DNA of 64,000 bases, taken from Adiantum capillus-veneris. Taxonomy: Eukaryota > Streptophyta > Polypodiopsida > Polypodiales > Pteridaceae. The stretch is taken from positions 94,649,342 to 94,713,341 of the forward strand of contig CM043953.1 in NCBI GenBank assembly GCA_014529385.2. The letters run 5' to 3'. Positions 10,162-21,479 of the stretch are shown here, piece by piece. Every line of letters begins with the position of its first letter. Positions within the stretch are counted from its first letter, which is position 1. The notes below the pieces were generated by a model that ran no database searches, was not told the origin of the DNA, and saw only the letters and a list, made by a program, of their open reading frames with translations. The position numbers and the translations under genes were made by a program.

Positions 10162-10976
10162 CCTTTGCTCAGCAACCTCGGAAGAACCAGATGGCAGTAA
10201 CACAATCACTGGATAAAGTACCAAAAGGATGGGTGCCACTAAAGAACAACACGATACCCATGGCGAACAAACAGGGAACCGCTAACCATGTTCACTACAA
10301 ACATAAAACAACACAGACCGCAGTAACAAGATCAAGGTTAGCAACACGAGAAAAACAAGTATGGGTGCGGAAGGATAGAGGCGAATGGCCGGCAAACCAC
10401 AATACAACAGAAGAAGTCAACAGAAGCACACAGTTCAACCAAACACCAAGGGAATAAAACATAAATGGATCCCAAAGAGAATTCTCAGTAACAACTTAAA
10501 TGCGACTCGCATTTGGATCCCGAAACCAAGCAACAGGAACTCCCTTCAGTACAAGCAAGATCGGCGTGCAGACACACACTACACATGAAACCGGCAAACC
10601 GATCAAGGTGGGTGCCAATCAACAGCAAAACAATGACAACCGCGGAAGTAGCAATAAACCTACAAAAACTTGCAAAACAAATCTACAAATGGAAAGCAAA
10701 AGAGATAAAGACTATGGACAACTCTGCCACGACAATTCTCTCCACGAAGACGACCATGGCCATTTCGACAGTGGCGGCAACAAAACCGACTTTTGCAAGA
10801 AAGACGATCAAACAGAGAGCTGTAGAGTTACAACTGTTACTTGCAAAGAAAATCCGCCAACCAAATCAACAACAAACAGGAAACCTCGACGTCGAATGCC
10901 AATAAGCATTTTGCTTATAACCTCCTCTTGCACAGCATTGATTTTTCCATGCATTGACCGAGTATGCATCATATAG
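10155..10976 (+). pseudogene. Low-complexity tail after PR2 with repeated W-[VI]-P motifs
   Basis: Three overlapping short frames (10155-10457, 10385-10588, 10500-10976) lie just after PR2. They are rich in Asn, Gln, Thr and Lys. A short motif recurs in different frames: GWVPLKNN, QVWVRKDR, HKWIPKR, RIWIPKPS and RWVPINSK, roughly every 30 residues. This looks like a formerly continuous repeat-containing domain broken by frameshifts. No known domain is recognised, and I do not assign a function. Confidence 0.4.
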
Positions 10977-12684
10977 GGCCACATTACACGACCGAGCATT
11001 AGCACAATTTTTTTACTCCATGCATGGCACATAAACCGAGGTGATACCTTGTCGTATGGGAGGACTCCGGCTAGGAGGGGTGGAGGCATTCTCAAATGCA
11101 GACCCAATGGAAAAAAGAGCAAAAAAGGGTATGTTTTTCGACTATTTTAAAGGGTCGTTGTTTGATTGAATTTTTTTTTGGACTAACCTAAGTACATATG
11201 CCCTTATACAGCACGAATCTACAAGTATACAGGGCCAAACGCGAAATCAAGCCCCTAGGCGTGTGTGTATATAGGTAAAAATAGCCATTTTTCGGACAAA
11301 ATATTGGTAAAACGGAGAATTCCGGCCATAAAAATTGATGTGAGTGTATATAGCGTTTTGCGGTGATGTTTTTTAGTTATTATGATTTTTGGGGATTTTT
11401 TGGGTTTAATTTGCTATTTTCTTTTTAATTTTACTAATTATCGGTAGAAAAACTTCAAAAATACAAAAAGCAAGTAAAAAATGGTCGTAATGAAAAACAA
11501 AAAATATGGGGATAATCAGTGATTATAGGACAACCTATGGTACAATGGGGGTGCAATTATGTGAATGGAGCGGAAAGCGTGTTTTAGCCAGATTTTGACC
11601 GAAACGTCAAATTTCTCGGAAATTGGGCAAATGGAGTCCAAATCAAGAAATTTTAAGCCTAAACCGCATCTCGCAAGAAGTTGGGAGCACATGTCAAATT
11701 TCATGAAAAGTGGTTCAGGGACCCCCATTATAAGATTTTTTCACTTCATTTAAAGCTCATTTCTACTATTGCCTTCTTGAGGAGAGCTCTTGCCACCTAG
11801 AGCGAACCAGACTTCCAGCGGCTTCTACGGTGCGCACGACCACCCGACAGGCTCCAGACATGAGAGGTAGGCTCACCACCTTGAGCTTTTCGCGTATGTT
11901 TGATGTTTTGTCGCGAAAACTAGCGTAGGGTTCACACGGGAAGAGGGCAGTAAACACCTACAGTAGAAGTGGCCACCTAACGGCTAACCTAAAAGCAATG
12001 AAACTTCATCGGCGGCTTACCCTAGCATAGGAGACCACTCTTGGATCCTCAAAGGCGGTAGAAAACCATCGGAAAAAACCCTAACTTCTAGAGCCCTGCA
12101 AGAGGCCACCAAATGGTAAATCGGTGAAAAGACGCCCAAATGCTACCAGAACTCATGGGTAGGAGCATCTCGACATGCTTGACAAGTCTATATAGCCCAC
12201 ATGTCCATAAGGTGACCCGAAGCGGCACTAAGCTTCTGAAACGGCATCAGACACACAAAGCATCAACTAGCTCTCACGGCCAAACCGCATGTCCGTTTGC
12301 CACCAAACTTCACGAGCGGCTTTCCAAGACCATCAACAACCAAGTCCTATGGTGGTAGACCACCACTAGTCATCGACAACATGTTAACGCAACCACGGGC
12401 GCTTCCAGAGCAACAAATTGCTAAACGGAGCTAAGGTGAAGCCAAAGTCGACAAAAACCATATGGCAAGGATCCCCAAGGAACCGTGAAGCTATGGAGAC
12501 CAACATCAAGAAATTTCATCGCCGAAAAGCACTCCAAGAGTCAGAAAACGGCTCAGAGGTTCTGAAATCCAAACAGGGAGTTTCTTTCTATCTATTTAAC
12601 TTTTTTGTTGAAATAGGGCTTAAAAGGAACTCAGGAGGGCTCAGGGCAAGCACCAGTAGCACCTCGAATATAAATTTCATCAGG
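10977..12684 (+). other. 3' UTR, AT-rich non-coding part
   Basis: No credible frame is seen. Bases 11140-11520 are AT-rich with long T and A runs. Bases 11760-12410 are less AT-rich, with short open stretches only. This spacer separates PR2 from the palindrome repeat array and the 3' ORF. Confidence 0.6.
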
Positions 12685-13562
12685 AGACATCCTACGCGTA
12701 GGATGTCTCAAGGCCATATTTGGGAACCAAACTCAACATCTCATATCACACAGTTTCTGAAGAGCCTCTACATGCTAGCCACCAAGTTTCATCACATTTG
12801 GACAAAAGTTGACCTCATGTGCATCAAAAAAATGCAAAGTCAGAGCATAGAGGCAATAATGGGTCATAGACCTACCAAAACTAGTCCAAATCACATGAAA
12901 CTTGCACAATCTACTCATGAGCACATTGCCAAGCTAACTGTGGGGTCAGATGTGAAAATTGATGAAATAGACATCCTACGCGTAGTATGTCTAAATGACC
13001 AATTTGACCCCCATATGGTATTTTTGAGTTCCAGATCTCTTTATAACACCTTCACAAGCTCATGTATCAAGTTTCAAGCCATTCCCATCACATTTGGCCC
13101 CCAACACCTCCAAGATGCACTTTTTGAGCCTAAAAACACTACACATGCTCTTTATAACATCAATGCTTATCCAAATCAAAATCTAAGAGCAGGGCCATGT
13201 TCCACATGCCAAGGGCTACCCTCAGAACCAACTTCAAGCCATTTTGATGAGATAGACATCCTACACGTAGGATGTCTCCAGTGTGATTTTGACCTACTGT
13301 GCAGGATCTGACTTCATGGAAGCCATTAACATGGTGTAAGAAGCCTGTATATCAACTTTCAACCCATTTGAATATCATTTGCCACCTGTTAAAGACATCC
13401 TACCCAATTTGTGAGCCAAAAGCTTGAATCTGCCCAGAATTGCACTTTTTGGTGCCCAAACCCAATTCCAATTACATAGCCATGTTGCACAGGTCAAGGG
13501 CCACAAGCCTGCCAAGTTTCACAAAAAACAGACAAGTTAGACATCCTACGCGTAGGATGTCT
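12685..13562 (+). repeat. 3' UTR tandem repeat of about 285 bp with palindromic core
   Basis: Palindrome copies (AGACATCCTACG plus its reverse complement, or close variants) start at 12685, 12969, 13254 and 13539, giving spacings of 284, 285 and 285 bp. A half-site with an AATTTGTG tail lies at 13393-13403, about midway between two copies. Flanks also repeat (GCCATGTT-CACA--CAAGGGC before the copies at 13254 and 13539), so this is a diverged tandem array. The copies at 12685 and 13539 are perfect palindromes; 12969 and 13254 differ by one base. Tandem repeats in UTRs are known from Tat/Ogre-type plant elements. Confidence 0.9.
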
Positions 13563-13727
13563 AAATGATAATTTTTAGCCAGAAAGCTACTGTGAGCATA
13601 TGCAGAGTTTCCCTAGTTCCTTTTGAGCTTTATTTTCAATTTTCAAGTCATTTGGATAGTTAGAACTCAGTTTATCAGCTAATATGGAAAAAACGCTAAC
13701 TTTGGACTACTGAGTGCAACAGGATCC

Positions 13728-14481
13728 ATGCCAGCCGCAAAATCACCTGCAAAGAAGAAGAGGATGACAATAAAAGACTACTTGGAAGAAGTGGAGCCAT
13801 TTGTGATCCCAGAAGGAACCCTGAAGCCCACCAGCACATGGATTCAGGATGATTTGCTAGAGTCCAATGAATTGAGAATCTACCAAGGCGTATTCAAAGA
13901 TCCTGCAAGAAATGCAGTGGAGCTACCCATGATACCACGGGAGCTCAATGAATTTGTCAGAAGCAAAATGGGGGATTACCTGGAGAAGCTGGATCTACAT
14001 AACTACTTTGAAGCTTTGCCAGCAGGAATTGACATCAAAAGAGTATGGGAATTTGTAACCACAATCAAGGAAGATGGAGTGGCCCAAGTCACCGATCTGC
14101 AAGGCAAGCCAGATACCATGATTGTCATCACAGATAGGGTGGTGGCAGCCGCACTTGACATCTCAAACAAAGGAGATAGTGTGACAAAGAGGAGAGATGA
14201 AGTCAAGGTCTACTCAGAAAAGAAGAACAATTACACATTTGAAGATATTGCAAACCCAAAAGTGGCTATCATGAGCCAGCTCTACAATCAATACTTCCAC
14301 ATGTGTACAAAGCAGCCACAAAAATAGAGGATGCCACCTGGAGCCATTGCCACCACTTTCACCTGGGCAATGCAGAAGAGCAAGCCAAAAGTGATAAATT
14401 ATGCTGCTTACATCCATGACAACTTGATAAAGATGGGGAACAGAAATCCCACCTATATTGTACCTGGTGAGCTGGCCTGAA
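13728..14481 (+). pseudogene. Extra 3' ORF, N-terminal part (unknown function)
   Basis: ATG 13728 starts MPAAKSPAKKKRMTIKDYLEE. An open frame of 199 codons is followed by TAG 14325-14327; the same frame then goes on to TGA 14479-14481. The protein has a basic start, then a globular-looking region (ELNEFVRSKMGDYLEKLDLHNYFEALPAGIDIKRVWEF) that vaguely recalls the plant retroelement-associated domain sometimes labelled putative plant transposon protein. It sits between integrase and 3' LTR, on the sense strand, where Athila-type elements have an env-like ORF. I see no membrane segment, so an envelope role is not supported. A structural or accessory role is only a guess. Confidence 0.5.
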
Positions 14482-17187
14482 CCTCCCTCACAAAATGATT
14501 GGCTAAAGCTAAAGGAAGATAAAGAAGAAGAACCTCCCAAGGCACCCAGAGTAGCCACAAGAATGAAGCGCCAATTAGAGACAGTGCTAGAAGAGCCGCC
14601 ACAGTCGAAGAAGGGAAAGAAAGAAAGTCTACAAGTGCCGATCAAAGAAACCAAGTCACAAAAAGCGGCGCGGCTAGAAAGACTGATGGAAAGCTTCAGA
14701 GCCGAAAGAGTACTCAAGGGAGATCTAAGCGAGTTGTGGAAGCCATCCCTTGAAGCCATGTCGGGATCATCTCGAAGGGTTCATCGGGATAGGTTCGAAG
14801 ACTACATCAAAAACTTTGAGATCCTAGATGCTACGGCAGAAAATATCCCAAATGTCCCTTTTACAGAAGAAGAAGTGGACGAAGTGAGACGGCAGCTGCT
14901 AGAAGAGCAGGAAGGCCAAGAAAGAGAGAGAAAAACCAAGGCGGACAGAGATTTCAAGAAGAAGCCACCAACTCCACCGTCAAGCCGGGAATCCAGCCCA
15001 CCACCATCACCACCTCCTCTTAGCCCTCCACAAACCCAACAGAAGGAGGAGCTGGACAGACCTGATGAACAAGAAGATTCCAAGCAAGAGAAGACCTAAG
15101 AGGAAGAGCAGAAAGAAGAAGCTAAGCCCGAAGATGAGCAGCCAGAGCCAAAGGAAAGAAATTTAAGAATATTTCTTGATCTTCTAGCTATGGGGTATTC
15201 TCGAGAAGAGGTAGCTACGGTAGCTTTTGAGTTGACAAGCACAAGGCCCACGAAACAGATGCAGAACCTTTGGTTAGTAGAATTGAAAGAGATGGCCACC
15301 GATACAATGGACCTACAGCCACCGACCAATGATTGGGATATGGTAATGCAAAAGCTAACCGAGCTTAGATCAAGATCAATGGCCACTGAGAGTGAGATTG
15401 ATACTCTCAAAAAAAATGAAGTTTATATCAAGGCTGAAGTGGAATCACTACAAAGACAGAGCCAAGAGAACATAGAGAAACAAACAAAGCTGCAAGCCAG
15501 TCTAGATGCGGCATTACAAAGATGCTAGGAGATGGAACGAGAGAATCAGGCAGCAGAACACAAACTTCAAAGAGCAGAGGAAGAATACAAGAAAATCAGC
15601 AAGTCATTGATAGATGCAGAGAGAGAAAGGGACAACCTGACTCTACAACTTGCTGAAGAGTCCAAAGAGGTGGAAACCTTGAGAAATGCCAAGGAAAAGG
15701 CCGAGATAGAGCATGAGGCAAGCCAGGATGAAGTGATCGAGCTGAAAGATCAGATTAAAGTAAAAGATCATACCATCCAAAGGCTAAGGGCATCTCCGGC
15801 CAGAGTCAGAGCTGCTAGCTCAACTGGCACAACTTCAGAGACTGATTTGTATGAAGAACAAATGAAGGAACTCCAAAAGGAGTTAACATTGGAGAAGAGG
15901 CAAAGACTAATGCTGGCCGAGGGATCTCTTGTAATGCAAAACCGCTTGGAAGAAGAGAACCATGCCATGAAAAATGAGCTAGAAGCCGTCAAACAGAAAG
16001 ATGGACGAGGAATTTCAGAGATGGCAAACAGAAAACGAAGCCATCAAGAGAAAGCTTGAGGAGGCAGAAAAAATAAATGTAGATCTAAACGACCTCCTAG
16101 TAAACATGGGAGATCAAGCGGAAGAGGCAAAGAAGGCATTTCAACAGCAGATAGATGAGCTGAAAGGCCAACAACAAACTGAAGAGCAACAGTTTAGCAC
16201 CGGGCCAGCAACAACGAAAGGAATCGACATTGAGAATGTGCCAGATCCAGTGGACACCACCATGCAAGAAGACATCCTGGTGGGAACCTCACAAGAACCC
16301 CAGGATCTGACACAAGAAGAAGAAGAAAAGCTGCAGAAGGCCATAGAAGCGGCAGTAAGAGACACAGCCAAAGAAGCATTGGAGTGGGAGCAGAGAGTGT
16401 TTAAATCGATGACCATTCAGAAGATAGATGCCAATACCATTCTGTGTGAATGGCTACAGCCTTCTCTCCCATATCCTTTGCTAAAGTATGAAGCTGCTAC
16501 GATAAACAAACGGATAAAAGAGGAGCCAACAGTGCCATTGTACAAAGCAGATATCTCCAAACCTGAAGGAGTCAAGTTGATAGTGGATTCTCAACCCAAG
16601 TGGAGAAAGGCATGGCTCACCAAATATCCGCAATATTTAATCCATCTGGTAGAGGCGCCCAAAAGAATCAGAGACAACCTCAGTTTTTGCCCTCTACCAA
16701 GGATGCGGACATGGACAGCACACGAACTGGTGCGCAGAGAAGCCAACCCACTTGGCTCAATTACCCGAAGCTGCCAGGCTTGAAGGCAGGCGAGAGAATG
16801 AGTGAGCAATACATGGTGAAAACCCTAACGAACGCCATCAAATTGTTCACTGGCTCGCTTAACCTATCTTGCATCATGCTCAGAAAAATATGTAAAACCC
16901 TTCTGGCGGTCTTCGAAACCTTCAAACCTGGCCAGGCGACAGACAATATCTTTTTCTTCCAAGATACATACAGATGTGCCTACGATCTGTCTGCTTAGCC
17001 TTCTCAAGAGGTGATACATGCACTATATCAGAGAATTATGTTTTTGCCTTCTTATCACCTCCAGGCCTTTGAAGAAGCCTTCTACACCGGCTTCTTCACT
17101 ATCAACACAGATATATTCAGCCCGACGTTACTCGCCCAGCATGCGCGATATGAGTCCCTTCTAAAGATGCGACAAAGCCTCCACTAA
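14458..17187 (+). pseudogene. Extra 3' ORF, long coiled-coil part (unknown function)
   Basis: After a frame change the 3' ORF continues in one frame from 14458 to about 16000, broken by TAA 15097-15099 and TAG 15526-15528. It moves to another frame at about 16000-16783, then returns to the first until TAA 17185-17187, with TAG 16996-16998 inside. Residue order: charged segment, proline-rich stretch (SSRESSPPPSPPPLSPPQ), a coiled coil of several hundred residues rich in Glu, Lys and Gln, then a globular end with Phe/Tyr-rich motifs (IFFFQDTYRCAYDLS). It ends about 40 bp before the polypurine tract. No catalytic motif is visible. Total span with the N-terminal part is about 3.46 kb. Confidence 0.55.
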
Positions 17188-17225
17188 AGAAGCAGCTCAA
17201 CTGCCATGTCGAGGACGACATGAAC

Positions 17226-17239
17226 AAGGAGGGGGGGAG
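17226..17239 (+). other. Polypurine tract
   Basis: AAGGAGGGGGGGAG lies directly before the 3' LTR, which starts TGTTAGCAG. It would prime plus-strand DNA synthesis. Confidence 0.9.
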
Positions 17240-18165
17240 TGTTAGCAGTTGGACACACCCTATGGAGAATGACTGCTCGGCGGAATATTATTTTTTGTAA
17301 TTATCTTTAATTGAGAAAACCCGTCATTTCACCTTTGTAAATAGTGGGGCTTGCAGAAGCTTCCAGATTGTATCTCATTTTTGACATTTAGATTGAGTAG
17401 ATGGTTAAATTGGAACCTTAGGGTTTGAGATTGTAAGGTAGTTATACCACTTTTGACCTTAATATAAAAAACCTTTGTCATTTTAAAAAAGTTATGTCTG
17501 TATGCGTGAGCGTATTGTGTACGAGAGAGAGTGAGAGTTTCATCTTGATGCTACGCGTGCACCGGTGGTCGGAATCGAGTGTAGATAAGTGCAGCGTGTT
17601 GCCCCTGACGAGAGCTACGCGTCAATACCTACATTGCGGGTGTACGGTCTGGTTTTGCGAACTCGGCCCACGAGCTACATCTGGTGATTCAGTGAGCATA
17701 TGTTATCCGTTTTCGCATTTCAGCATATCCACGCGTTTGCATTGAGTAGAGCTATACATTAGGCGCTTTAGTTTTTGGAAACGACGACCTGCAAATTTCG
17801 ACCAGACATCCTACGTGATTTTGCACCAGGTGTTTAGGGTTGGGATTTTGGTTCATGGACCTTGTGGAGAGTGACCTATTGGTGTTAGTAGGGTCTCCTT
17901 CAAGTTCTGTGACATTTCGAGAACGTTTGATAGGTATTTGTCTCTTGAAAGCGTTGTAGGAAATCTCCTCTTATGCACTCCTAAAGGCTGTAGCTTAGAC
18001 ATTGGGTAGAGACCTCTTTAGGAATTAGTCGAGAGTCGGTCGAGTATAGGTTGACACCCCATGCTTGCTTCCACGCGCCTGCGGGTCGAGCTTCGTCCTT
18101 AGCTGACAAATTTTGTTAGGTGAGTTCTCACTGTGCTGACGTCCGTCGCGGCGTATCCGCCAACA
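17240..18165 (+). repeat. 3' LTR of giant element (926 bp)
   Basis: It starts TGTTAGCAGTTGG and ends CCGCCAACA. Its last 589 bases match the 5' LTR without gaps. It contains the palindrome half-site at 17804-17817. After it comes CACAA, the likely right copy of a 5-bp target duplication. Confidence 0.93.
17463..17470 (+). promoter_or_regulatory. TATA-like box in the 3' LTR
   Basis: TATAAAAA is found about 220 bp into the LTR and is the best TATA candidate there. The matching 5' LTR position is outside the window. Inference only. Confidence 0.35.
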
Positions 18166-19117
18166 CACAATACCAAGCATCATTTCTATTATATTATGCA
18201 AAGGAACTCAACCTGAGAAGAAGCAGAAGCCAACGGTTGGACATCCCTCGCTACAGACGCTTCCCAACTTCGCCGATAGAATCCGCGCACTGTAGAGCAT
18301 CCCCTATTTCTCTCTACTCGCTCTAAGTATGCCCCCAATTTTAGTAATGCTCACTTAAGTGCAAATATACCTTTAAAGGGGTTTTTTTAAAACTAGCTTC
18401 CCACGAGGCAGGTTATGTTTTTTGCCTAGATCTCTCTGATACGCTCACATATTTTATTCAAATCAAAGGCTCTTACAATAACACCTAGCATGCATAGAAG
18501 GTTGTTATGCTCCCAATAAATGGTGCTTGAAGTCCTTTGGATGCTCATCTCAAGGATTAGAACACCATCATACACTCTAATTCAATAGGGTGTGAATGTG
18601 ATACAGTTGGGGCCTTTGTAAAAGGAAGCCTAAATTTCTCCAATATTAAGTTAATACTCCTTGACATTTGTGTGTGTGCGCGCGCGCACGCGCTACACAT
18701 GACCACACTTAGAAGGCGGGTCTTTGATACCAATTGAAGGGGCAGAGTGTGCCCGTGCATGTGTGCACAAAGGGGAAGAAGAAGAGACAACAATGGGAGG
18801 AAACACCACTCAGAAGGAGGTGTGTGTTGCCTTTATTATGCATCTACATGAAGAGTAAATGAGGTTAGTGAGTTAATGTGTATAGGGTTAGTCACCACAT
18901 GTCGGTGGCCAACTGGCTTTTACCCCTACAAATCAACCTTAAATTTAGCAATATGTATCGAATTTGGAACAATGAGCAATCAATCATCCACATACACAAC
19001 AACGATAAGGTATACATCATCCGCACATCTTACATACAAAGTACTTTAAGTTGGGCTATTTCAAAAGCCACATGTAATAAAATGATTATCCATTTTCTCA
19101 TACCAAGCACAAGAATA
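18166..19117. other. Non-coding flank with a possible minus-strand primer site
   Basis: No gene is seen. At 18721-18734 the minus strand reads ATTGGTATCAAAGA, close to the initiator tRNA-Met primer site TGGTATCAGAG. An LTR end of a minus-strand Copia-like element may therefore lie just to its right. An alternating TG/CG run lies at 18668-18694. Confidence 0.35.
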
Positions 19118-19680
19118 TTATATTAAATCATACAATGCTTTATTACATATACACACTTTCTTTTCCAATCCTTTCGTTAAAAAACCACGAGGCTGCATTA
19201 CATAAACTTTCTCATATAAGTCACCATTCAAGAAAGTGGTCTTAATGTTTGGCTGATGTACATCCCATCCAAAATAAGCTGCCAATGCATAAATGAAATG
19301 AATAGTAGTCAGGACAAGTGGTAGTAGAATTTTTTTCATAATCAATGTCTTTTTACTAAGCATAACATTTTGCAACAAGCCTCGCTTTGTAGCGATCAAT
19401 GCTACCATGACACTCAGATTTCAGCCCACTTTGTCCCAATGGCCTTCTTGCTAGGAGGCAAGTCACATAAAGACCAAGTATTGTTTTTCACAAGTGCATC
19501 ATATTCATCTTGCAAAGTAGCCATCTAATTCTCTAAATTTTGTGCTTCATCAAACATAAGAGGTTCATCCTCATCACACATACTTGACACAGCCAAAGCA
19601 TAAGAGTTTGATGCACAAGAATCATGATAAGAACCTGAATGGGTATAACTGAACAAAGGTGCATCCAATTTACCCATCAT
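19118..19680 (-). pseudogene. Copia reverse transcriptase fragment
   Basis: Reading the minus strand, 19680 to 19410 gives a decayed frame with CDEDEPLMFDEAQN, and 19408-19118 is open with ALAAYFGWDVHQPNIKTTFLNGDLYEKVYV. These are typical of the N-terminal half of Copia RT (RVT_2); the aligned Asp in DVHQP-NI-KTTFLNG is replaced in part. The catalytic YVDD part is missing because the fragment ends. There are several stops. It is related to the better preserved minus-strand copy at 28205-31240. Confidence 0.75.
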
Positions 19681-19699
19681 ACTACTATTTTACCATTCT

Positions 19700-21314
19700 C
19701 AAGAATGAGTCTCTCTTCTGCTAAAAGTATTTTTCCTCGTACTAAGCTCATGCCAATAGATACGTCAACCTATTACCATCTTCAGCTTTCCGCGTGGACA
19801 AAATTCGATGCTTGATTGATAGTCAATATCAGATCGTCCACAATACATTCATTAAAAGATCATTTTGAAATGAGATACTCCAATTTCTCATTCAACCCAC
19901 TAACACATGAATATCATGTTGCTAAAGAGAAGAGTAGAATTATTGATCAAGCTATATCGAATGTCCTATTGCACAGAGCCGTCTTTTATCCCATGAAACT
20001 GCCAAAAAACTAGAAAGAAAAATAGCCAAAGGAATCATTATGGATAAGCTTGTGTCTCAATAATTGGTTGTTGACACACCAAATGAGGAGTTCTCCAAAT
20101 TTTTTTATTTTGTAGTATGTGGGATTAAATAGGTTACAAAGCATGTCTTTGGAAGTGCTACAAAGTGTCCATTGCAATGCTAAATTGAAGGGCATGCAAA
20201 CATTCTTCGGACTAATCATGGCATATCTTGTAGCTAGATTTATGAGCAATCAATCTGGGAGTGCCTCTATAAAAAAATAGTAGATACATGTCAATTGGGA
20301 GATTTTGAAATACAGATTCTAAGCCAAGAGATTTAATAAAGCAAAAGAGCGTGTGCAAAACACAACCAATTATTATCGATCTAGAAGAAACCCTTCAAGA
20401 AGACAACCATAGCCTTGATTTTGTAAATGTTACCACCGTAGTCAATATTAACAAGTCGGACAATTTTGTAGCATGAAAGACGTGGCTAGAGCAAAAGCTG
20501 CCTAGAACACTTTGGACAGTTTGATGAACATAACCTAGCAAGAAAATGTCATGTTTCCATGTTCTCCCTTGTGATAAGGCATGGTGTGGTAGATTTATAA
20601 ATAAAAATTTAGCAAATGCAAAAAAAGGGGTTTCAACATCTTGTTTTTGGGAGGGAGGAAATACCTAGCTATGTGCGTAAAAGGTACGAGGGGATGTTGT
20701 GGAGTGATTTGTGTGGTTTTGCAACAATAAAAACACTCATGCTTGGAATATTGATGAAATGATTGTTGGACCTTTTGGGCATGTCCCCGGGACATGGGTT
20801 GTGGGTGATAGCCACAGCCCATGGGTTGTGAATGATAGCCACCCTCCAAGTGGAACGCACTGTGTTTCTTTTCATGTGAAATTCAGAGATGGAAAACATG
20901 TGAGATGGAGGTTAAAAATAACCAAGGAATTCGATGACAAGATTGCATTGGGCTAAAACATGCAAGCAAAGTTAGTAAGCAAATGAACACATGTATTTTG
21001 TATTCTTTTGTGTCCTTGGCTTAGACTCTATAGCTCATGAGTTTATGCATCAAGCTGAACTAACAAAAGTAGAGCTATTCCATGGGCTAGAGTTTCAACT
21101 TACCATCATGCCCTTGAGAGATTGCTTTTGTTAGACTAGATATAACTAAGCAAGTATGCATTTTGTATCAAGTTTTTGACAAGATTCGCTCGAAAAAATG
21201 TGTCACTCGATTTTTTTCGCTCAGAATATGGATCCCACCTAAGACGTGGTGCTAGACCTAAAATAAATTTTTGTTTGGGAGCATGATGGCAACATGGTGT
21301 ATGTTGTGGAATGA

Positions 21315-21315
<1 letters not shown>
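19700..21315. other. Region without recognisable gene
   Basis: Only short frames occur. The plus frame at 20711-20956 (81 codons, containing NNKNTHAWNIDEMIVGPFGH and repeated Ser/His-Pro motifs) is open but unrecognised. Its middle part comes from a short direct repeat (CATGGGTTGTG then GTGATAGCCAC, twice at about 20793-20842). I do not call it a gene. Confidence 0.4.

Positions 21316-21358
<43 letters not shown>
21316..21358 (+). repeat. Poly-C tract of 43 bases
   Basis: Forty-three consecutive C follow GAT. This is far longer than expected by chance and could be an assembly artefact or a real G-rich minus-strand tract. It sits just before a Copia 3' fragment. Confidence 0.95.
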
Positions 21359-21360
<2 letters not shown>

Positions 21361-21479
21361 AAAGGTACCCCAGAGCAGAAGCCTTTCCCAGCTTCATACA
21401 TATCCTCCCCTGCAAATCTACACAGACCCTAAGCAATTTTTTTAAATCTGTTTAACAATTCTTGAACTAAAGGTTTGTT

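Larger units (their letters stand above)
1..18165 (+). mobile_element. Giant Ty3/gypsy LTR retrotransposon (Tat/Athila-like), 5' end outside window
   Basis: Two copies of one LTR flank an internal region holding a tRNA-Asp primer site, Gag, protease, RT, integrase, an extra protease domain, an extra 3' ORF and a polypurine tract, all on the plus strand in Ty3/gypsy order. The 3' LTR is 926 bp and the window starts 337 bp into the 5' LTR, so full length is inferred to be about 18.5 kb. The tRNA-Asp primer, the large size, the ORF between integrase and 3' LTR and the repeat-bearing UTRs fit the plant Tat/Athila group; the lineage is an inference. The sequence after the 3' LTR begins CACAA, but the matching left target-site copy is out of view. 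Coding parts carry at least ten stops or frame changes, so the copy is not autonomous. Confidence 0.9.

Noticed and set aside
12685-13562. CRISPR array
   Set aside because: Repeats are palindromic, spaced about 285 bp, with homologous rather than unique intervals, inside a plant retroelement.
13728-17187. Envelope-like protein in the 3' ORF
   Set aside because: Position fits Athila-type env-like ORFs, but no signal peptide, membrane segment or cleavage motif is visible.
18668-18694. Alternating TG/CG run as a CpG island or promoter
   Set aside because: Only about 25 bases of simple alternating repeat with no gene downstream.
20711-20956. 81-codon plus-strand frame
   Set aside because: No family resemblance, no good context, and its middle comes from a short direct repeat.
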